NCBI GenBank assembly: GCA_003021685.1
Contig: PXRO01000018.1
Coordinates: 1 to 44,078 of the forward strand
DNA length: 44,078 bases
Source of the DNA: Halobacteriales archaeon QS_4_62_28
GTDB lineage: Archaea > Halobacteriota > Halobacteria > Halobacteriales > Haloarculaceae
Direction of reading: 5' to 3'
The position numbers and the translations under genes are program-made. The notes under the pieces are model-generated. The model saw only the letters and a program-made list of their open reading frames with translations. It searched no databases and had not been told where the DNA came from. This document shows positions 40,262 to 44,078 of this stretch, in pieces. Each line of letters starts with the position of its first letter. The first letter of the stretch is position 1.

Positions 40262-41983
40262 TTACGTCGGGAGCGTGAGATCCTCGCCGGTCAGCAGCCG
40301 GACCGAGGTCGGCTGTTTGACGAACTCGTGCGCCTCGGTGCCGACGATCTGCCCGACACCGCGCTGGGCGGCCACGTCGAGGAGGCGCTGGGTCACGGTC
40401 CCGTCGATCGCGAGCACGTGCGGGACCGGCTCGGCGTCCACAACGGCGTCGAAGGCGTCGTCGGCGTCACACGCCTCGATCGTCTCGAAGGACTCGGAGA
40501 GCAGCCTCGCCTGACCGCTCCCCGCGCCGATGACTGCCTCGACGTGAGCCTGCAACGTCGTGGGCTGGCCGCCAGCATCGTTGTCGCCTGGTGGCGCGTC
40601 ACCCTGTTCGGCAGCGTCCGGGGAGGCCTCACTCGCCCCCGCAGCCTCTGAGGAGGCCTCACTCGCCCCCGCAGCGTCCGGGGAGGCCTCACTCGCCCCC
40701 GCAGCGTCCGAGGAGGTGGCACTCGGTTCCGCAGCCTTCGAGGAGGGTTCATCTGCATTCCCAGTCTCCGACTGGTCCGCACCGTCCGTCTCGGCGTCCA
40801 CGGAGTCCCCAGCCGTGGGCTCTCCGGGACTCGCCGGCTCCTCGGTCGTCGGGTCGGCCGCTGTGGCACCACCGTCTGCGGTCCGCGGCCCACCGGCCGC
40901 GGAGTCGTCCTCCTGCTCGTCGACCGGGCGGTCGGCAGGGTGTTCGGGCTCGGGGGCGTCCTCGTCTGACTGAGTGGGGCTCACTCCGTCAGGTCCGGAC
41001 TCCGCCTCGCCGTCAGATGTGAGCCCGTCGGCGGGCTCGTCGCCACCGGCTGCCCGGGACTGGTCGGTCACTGCTCCGGAATCGGTTCGCGCGGCGTCGC
41101 CAGCCCTCTCGACGACGTCCTCGACCTGCTGGCGGGTGGCGGCATCGCTCGACGGTGCGAACGCGTCCCGCGGCGAGTCGGCCTCCATCGCCTGTTCGTA
41201 GGGGACTTTCTTCCGGAGTGCGGACATGATCGCCGAGCGGTCCAGGTCCTCCACGCAGTTGCCGGCGGGCGCGAACGCGACGTAGTCGACGCTCCCGATC
41301 TGGGTGAGTTCCTCGAGGATGAGGTCGCCGCCCCGGTCGCCGTCGAGCAGCACCGTCGTCGTGCGCTCCGTGGTGAGTCGCGCCACCGTCTCCGGGATGT
41401 CCGTCCCCTCGACCGCGACGGCGTTTTTGACGCCGAAGCGCAGCAGCCGGCGGACGTCCGCGCGACCCTCGACGACGATGATGGCGTCGCTGTCGGCCAC
41501 TCGCGGGCCCGCAGGCACGCCCTCGAACTCGGTGATGTCCTCGACGCGGGACTGCTGGCGCACCGCCTCGACGAGGCTCTCGCTGGTCATCGTCGAGTCC
41601 TCGAGGTCGGTCAGCAGGTCTGTCGCCCTGTCGACAAGTTCGCGACGCTTCGCTGCGCGTGCGTCCTCGATCGCCGTCACTGTGCAGTCTGCTCGACACG
41701 GGCCGACGCGTTCGATCGTTTCGAGGGCGGCAGCCAGGACCGCCGTCTGTACCCGGTCGAGGCCGCTCCCGATGGTGATCGTCCCGAACGAGCGGCCGTC
41801 CTCCGACTCGATGTCGACGTCTATCCGGCCGATCTTCGAGGCTTCCTGCAGGCCGCGCAGGTCGAGTTCGTCGCCGAGCAGCCCCTCGGTCTGCCCGAAA
41901 ATGGCGCCGACGACGTCACTCCGCTCGACCACCCCGCTCGTGCGGATCTCCGCGTGAATGAGGTACTTCGCTGAATGTAGCAT
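40262..41983 (-). CDS. dnaG: DnaG-type primase (archaeal) with repeat-containing linker
   Basis: 573 residues. Archaeal DnaG start MLHSAKYLIHAEIRTSGVVERSDVVGAIFGQTEGLLGDELDLRGLQ. The Toprim domain (about 165-250) has the catalytic Glu in IIVVEGRADVRRLLRFG and the acidic D-G-D in TVLLDGDRGGDLIL. Residues about 300-475 are a low-complexity acidic linker including decapeptide repeats (GASEASPDAA type). The C-terminus (LQAHVEAVIGAGSGQARLLSESFETIEACDADDAFDAVV … LLTGEDLTLPT) is the conserved archaeal DnaG end. In archaea DnaG is known as an exosome subunit and may also make primers. Its tail ends near the convergent DUF92 gene; a response regulator gene lies upstream. Confidence 0.95.
   Translation of the reverse strand: MLHSAKYLIHAEIRTSGVVERSDVVGAIFGQTEGLLGDELDLRGLQEASKIGRIDVDIESEDGRSFGTITIGSGLDRVQTAVLAAALETIERVGPCRADCTVTAIEDARAAKRRELVDRATDLLTDLEDSTMTSESLVEAVRQQSRVEDITEFEGVPAGPRVADSDAIIVVEGRADVRRLLRFGVKNAVAVEGTDIPETVARLTTERTTTVLLDGDRGGDLILEELTQIGSVDYVAFAPAGNCVEDLDRSAIMSALRKKVPYEQAMEADSPRDAFAPSSDAATRQQVEDVVERAGDAARTDSGAVTDQSRAAGGDEPADGLTSDGEAESGPDGVSPTQSDEDAPEPEHPADRPVDEQEDDSAAGGPRTADGGATAADPTTEEPASPGEPTAGDSVDAETDGADQSETGNADEPSSKAAEPSATSSDAAGASEASPDAAGASEASSEAAGASEASPDAAEQGDAPPGDNDAGGQPTTLQAHVEAVIGAGSGQARLLSESFETIEACDADDAFDAVVDAEPVPHVLAIDGTVTQRLLDVAAQRGVGQIVGTEAHEFVKQPTSVRLLTGEDLTLPT
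40623..40742 (-). repeat. 30 bp minisatellite inside dnaG
   Basis: Three near-identical 30-base units start at 40623, 40653 and 40683 (GAGGCCTCACTCGCCCCCGC plus ten more bases), followed by a diverged fourth (40713-40742) and a trace of a fifth. Each unit encodes ten residues of the DnaG linker, so copy number can change without breaking the frame. Confidence 0.9.
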
Positions 41984-42086
41984 TGGTGAACTGCCCCGTG
42001 AAGGGCGGTGATGATGATGTCATGAGTGTACTCACGACAGCCGATGCTACAAGCGGTGTCCGGAAATAGCTGGCGGGACGGCCAGC

Positions 42087-42650
42087 CTACAGCAGATCCC
42101 GGAACGCGTCTTCCGGATCCTCGAACTGGTCGACGACCTCGTCGAGTTCGGACTGCAGCTGTTCGCTGCGCTCCCTGAGCCGCTCGACGTCGTCGTGGGA
42201 CTCCAGTTCCACCGTGGATTTCTCCCGTTCCAGCAGGCCGAGTTTCGTCGTCACCTCGATGTACTCGGTGACGCGCTGGTCGTACTCCGTGGCGGCGAGC
42301 TGCTGTTCGATGGCCGAAAACAGCTCCTCCCGGCTCGCGGGCTTCTGGAGGTAATCATCGAACGGCATGTCGACGATGTCGAAGTCCGGATCGACTGCCG
42401 TGACCATGACCACCCGACAGTCCAGACCCCGCTCGTGGATGATTTCCAGCACCTCGTCCCCGGACCGGTCGGGCATCCGCCGGTCGAGAAGGACGACGTC
42501 CACCCCGTCGTCGACCTTCTCCAGCGCCTCCTCGCCGCCGTAGGCCGTCCGGGTCTCGTACTCGCTGTCAAGCTGGGCGGTGTAGGCGCCAGCGACGGCC
42601 TCCTCGTCGTCGACCACCAGCACCGTTGCGTCCTGGGAGGTCGGTTCCAT
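42087..42650 (-). CDS. HalX-domain response regulator
   Basis: 187 residues. Receiver domain 1-120: acidic pair VLVVDDEEAV, phospho-acceptor Asp56 in VVLLDRRMPDRSG, MVTA (Thr84) and Lys103 in DDYLQKPASREEL. The C-terminal HalX domain (YDQRVTEYIEVTTKLGLLEREKSTVELESHDDVERLRERSEQLQSELDEVVDQFEDPEDAFRDLL) is a helical output module specific to haloarchaea and pairs with PAS-type histidine kinases. No kinase is adjacent; the 5001 kinase is one candidate but 36 kb away. It lies on the same strand just upstream of dnaG. Confidence 0.92.
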   Translation of the reverse strand: MEPTSQDATVLVVDDEEAVAGAYTAQLDSEYETRTAYGGEEALEKVDDGVDVVLLDRRMPDRSGDEVLEIIHERGLDCRVVMVTAVDPDFDIVDMPFDDYLQKPASREELFSAIEQQLAATEYDQRVTEYIEVTTKLGLLEREKSTVELESHDDVERLRERSEQLQSELDEVVDQFEDPEDAFRDLL

Positions 42651-42779
42651 AGTTCTCGTTAACTGCCCGGCAGGTTCAATCTACTGGTCATACTATCGGC
42701 CGTGATTACCAGCGGCTGTATCAGCGTGTCTTCGTTACAACAGCCGGCTGGTTCGGACGACAGGCGCAAGTGACGACGA

Positions 42780-42787
42780 TTTAAGTA
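42780..42787 (+). promoter_or_regulatory. TATA box for the glycosyltransferase gene
   Basis: TTTAAGTA lies 25-32 nt above the ATG at 42812. Confidence 0.5.
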
Positions 42788-42811
42788 CGGGCTCGCCGGC
42801 AGTAGGGGTAG

Positions 42812-43766
42812 ATGCTGGTCAGCCACTACTTCGAGTGGGAGCGACAGATTACGGGCGGGCACCGCCAGTCCGTCCAGAACCAGCGGACGATCCTCGATCG
42901 AGCTGGCATCGAGTACACGACGAGCCCGATTCTCGACGCCGATCTGCTGCATCTCAACAACATGGGTCCCCGGTCGGCCTACTACGCGAAACGGGCACGG
43001 GGGGCCGGCGTGCCAGTCCTGGTCCACGGCCACCAGACGGCTGCGGACCTCAGGGAGAGTTTCCGTGGGTTCGACGCGCTCGCCACCGTCGCAGAACCGT
43101 ACCTCTCGTGGGCGTACTCGCTGGCGGACCACATCGTCTGCCCCTCCGAACACAATCGCGAGGTGCTGGACTCGTACGCCGACGTCCCCAAGACCGTCAT
43201 CAGCAACGGGTTCGATCCCGCCAAGATCGAGGGGTTCGACGACGCTGGACTCCGCGAGGAGTATCTCGACCGCTACAATCTGGAGCCGCCGGTCGTGTTC
43301 ATGGTGGGCCACGTCATCGAGCGCAAGGGGCTGAGCACGTTCGTCGAGACCGCCCGGCGGATGCCCGATACCGAGTTCGTCTGGTTCGGCTATCTCAACC
43401 CCAGCGGCGGGACGGTCGACCGCCTCCTCCGCAGCAGCGCGACCACCCGCCTCGTCAGGGCGGCGCCCGAGAACTGCACGTTCACCGGCTACGTGGAGGA
43501 CATCCGGGGTGCGTTCGCCGCCGGCGACGTGTTCTTCTGGCCGCAAGCCGCCGGTCATCCGCGACATCCCCACCTACGAGTGGCTGGAAGACGGGACGCA
43601 GTGTCTCAAAAGCGACGACCAGTTCGTGGCCCCGCTCCGGCGGCTCTGTGACTCCCCCGGGGAGCGCGAGCGCCTGGGCGCGGCCGCTGTGGAGAAGGCC
43701 GAGGGGTTCACGCTCGACGCCGTCGGCGACGACCTCGTCGCGCTGTACGAGGACCTGGCTGCGTGA
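42812..43766 (+). pseudogene. GT4-type glycosyltransferase broken by an internal deletion/frameshift
   Basis: Frame 1 reads a normal glycosyltransferase from ATG 42812: LVSHYFEWERQITGGHRQSVQNQR, ALATVAEPYLSWAYSLADHIVCPSEHNREVLDSY, TVISNGFDPAKI, VVFMVGHVIERKGLSTFVETARRM, CTFTGYVEDIRGAFAAGDVFFWP. Near 43545 it shifts frame and the true sequence continues as KPPVIRDIPTYEWLEDGTQCLKSDDQFVAPLRRL … LDAVGDDLVALYEDLAA to the stop at 43766. Between FFWP and KPP the family normally has about 17 residues including the E-x7-E donor-binding motif (…ENEGIALLEAMA…). Those are missing, so about 50 nt were lost and the product cannot be functional. Sequencing error is less likely because a whole motif is absent. 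Confidence 0.8.
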
Positions 43767-44078
43767 TACTGTCGAACGTGAGTGCGTGGAAATTGCCTCA
43801 TACTGACTGAGCGCCGTTGCTAGACGCGTTCTCCGGTCAACCGGTCTGCCTCCAGGAGTTCTTCTGACCGCTTTCGGCTCTGTGAACCGCCTCGGGGTCA
43901 AGCCCCGAGGCACTCGGCCTGCTCCGCCTGTAGAGACGGGTAGTGTTCAGATAAGCCGCCAGACTGAGAGCGATATTTCGAGACAGCGTGAAAGCCCCCG
44001 CTGGCTCCGGTCGAGGGGCTCGCTGCGCTCCTCACTGCGTTGCGGTGCTTACGTCGCCCGTCTTCCCGGAGCCAGCGG
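43767..44078. other. Intergenic right edge with IS-like end
   Basis: No gene is visible. GAACC followed by the hairpin GCCTCGGGG-TCAAG-CCCCGAGGC (43891-43913) resembles an IS200/IS605 terminal hairpin. After it comes GGTAGTGTTCAGATAAGCC (43940 region), which I could not assign. The stretch ends in the inverted repeat described separately. Confidence 0.4.
43998..44078. repeat. Long hairpin cut by the window edge
   Basis: CCGCTGGCTCCGG (43998-44010) is exactly complementary to 44066-44078, the last bases of the window. The left arm is preceded by GAAAGCCC, so the repeat may continue outside. Length (81 bp visible) and layout match the other hairpin elements. Confidence 0.6.

Noticed and set aside
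1-44078. tRNA genes, rRNA genes, CRISPR arrays
   Set aside because: No T-loop-like GGTTCAAATCC patterns with matching acceptor stems, no rRNA-like segments and no regularly spaced repeats with unique spacers were seen.

Overview
The window comes from a high-GC haloarchaeon (class Halobacteria). The evidence is strongly acidic proteins throughout, archaeal-type DnaG, ribosomal protein L40e and Trm1, HalX-type signalling, TATA boxes 22-32 nt upstream of many start codons (leaderless genes), and IS200/IS605-type TnpB fragments with haloarchaeal-style flanks. A member of the Haloarculaceae is plausible, but the sequence alone does not prove it. No tRNA, rRNA or CRISPR array was recognised.

Layout. 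Positions 1-640 hold the left part of an IS200/IS605 element: a tnpB 5' end, a small ribbon-helix-helix ORF and a structured left end. Positions 740-10396 are mostly chromosomal housekeeping: an M23 peptidase, a zinc-ribbon HTH regulator, trm1, a SWIM-finger protein, a 7TM histidine kinase, hisH, a family 4 uracil-DNA glycosylase, DUF99, DUF5786, an MBL hydrolase and membrane proteins. Positions 10397-11450 are a gene-poor, partly AT-rich island with one Tat lipoprotein. Positions 11503-15116 carry rpl40e, an enolase-like protein, tsr3, a peroxiredoxin with a long acidic tail and a SnoaL-like protein. Positions 15194-18391 form an Lrp / TrkA-N / APC-permease cluster. Then follow a PhoX-type secreted phosphatase, serS, a second MBL protein, a long-chain acyl-CoA ligase, a CPA1 antiporter fused to TrkA domains, a PhoU-like protein, a thiolase and an AAA ATPase (to 31441). 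Positions 32051-34870 are a sugar-metabolism cluster (AGE epimerase, cupin, SDR).

Positions 34917-35463 are a non-coding, highly structured stretch between two IS200/IS605-like terminal hairpins. Beyond it lie a three-gene operon (KaiC/RAD55-like protein with a degenerate P-loop, RHH/coiled-coil/zinc-ribbon protein, acidic Cys protein), a cis-prenyltransferase homologue lacking the catalytic motif and divergent from a DUF92 membrane protein, dnaG with a minisatellite linker, a HalX response regulator and a glycosyltransferase gene broken by an internal deletion. The right edge has another IS-like end and a truncated hairpin.

The most notable pattern outside genes is a set of about 80-105 bp intergenic elements, each bounded by a perfect 12-17 bp inverted repeat around a nested hairpin. 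Several overlap stop codons exactly. The copies at 646-727 and 25881-25964 are clearly homologous, and the one at 7496-7575 is probably related.
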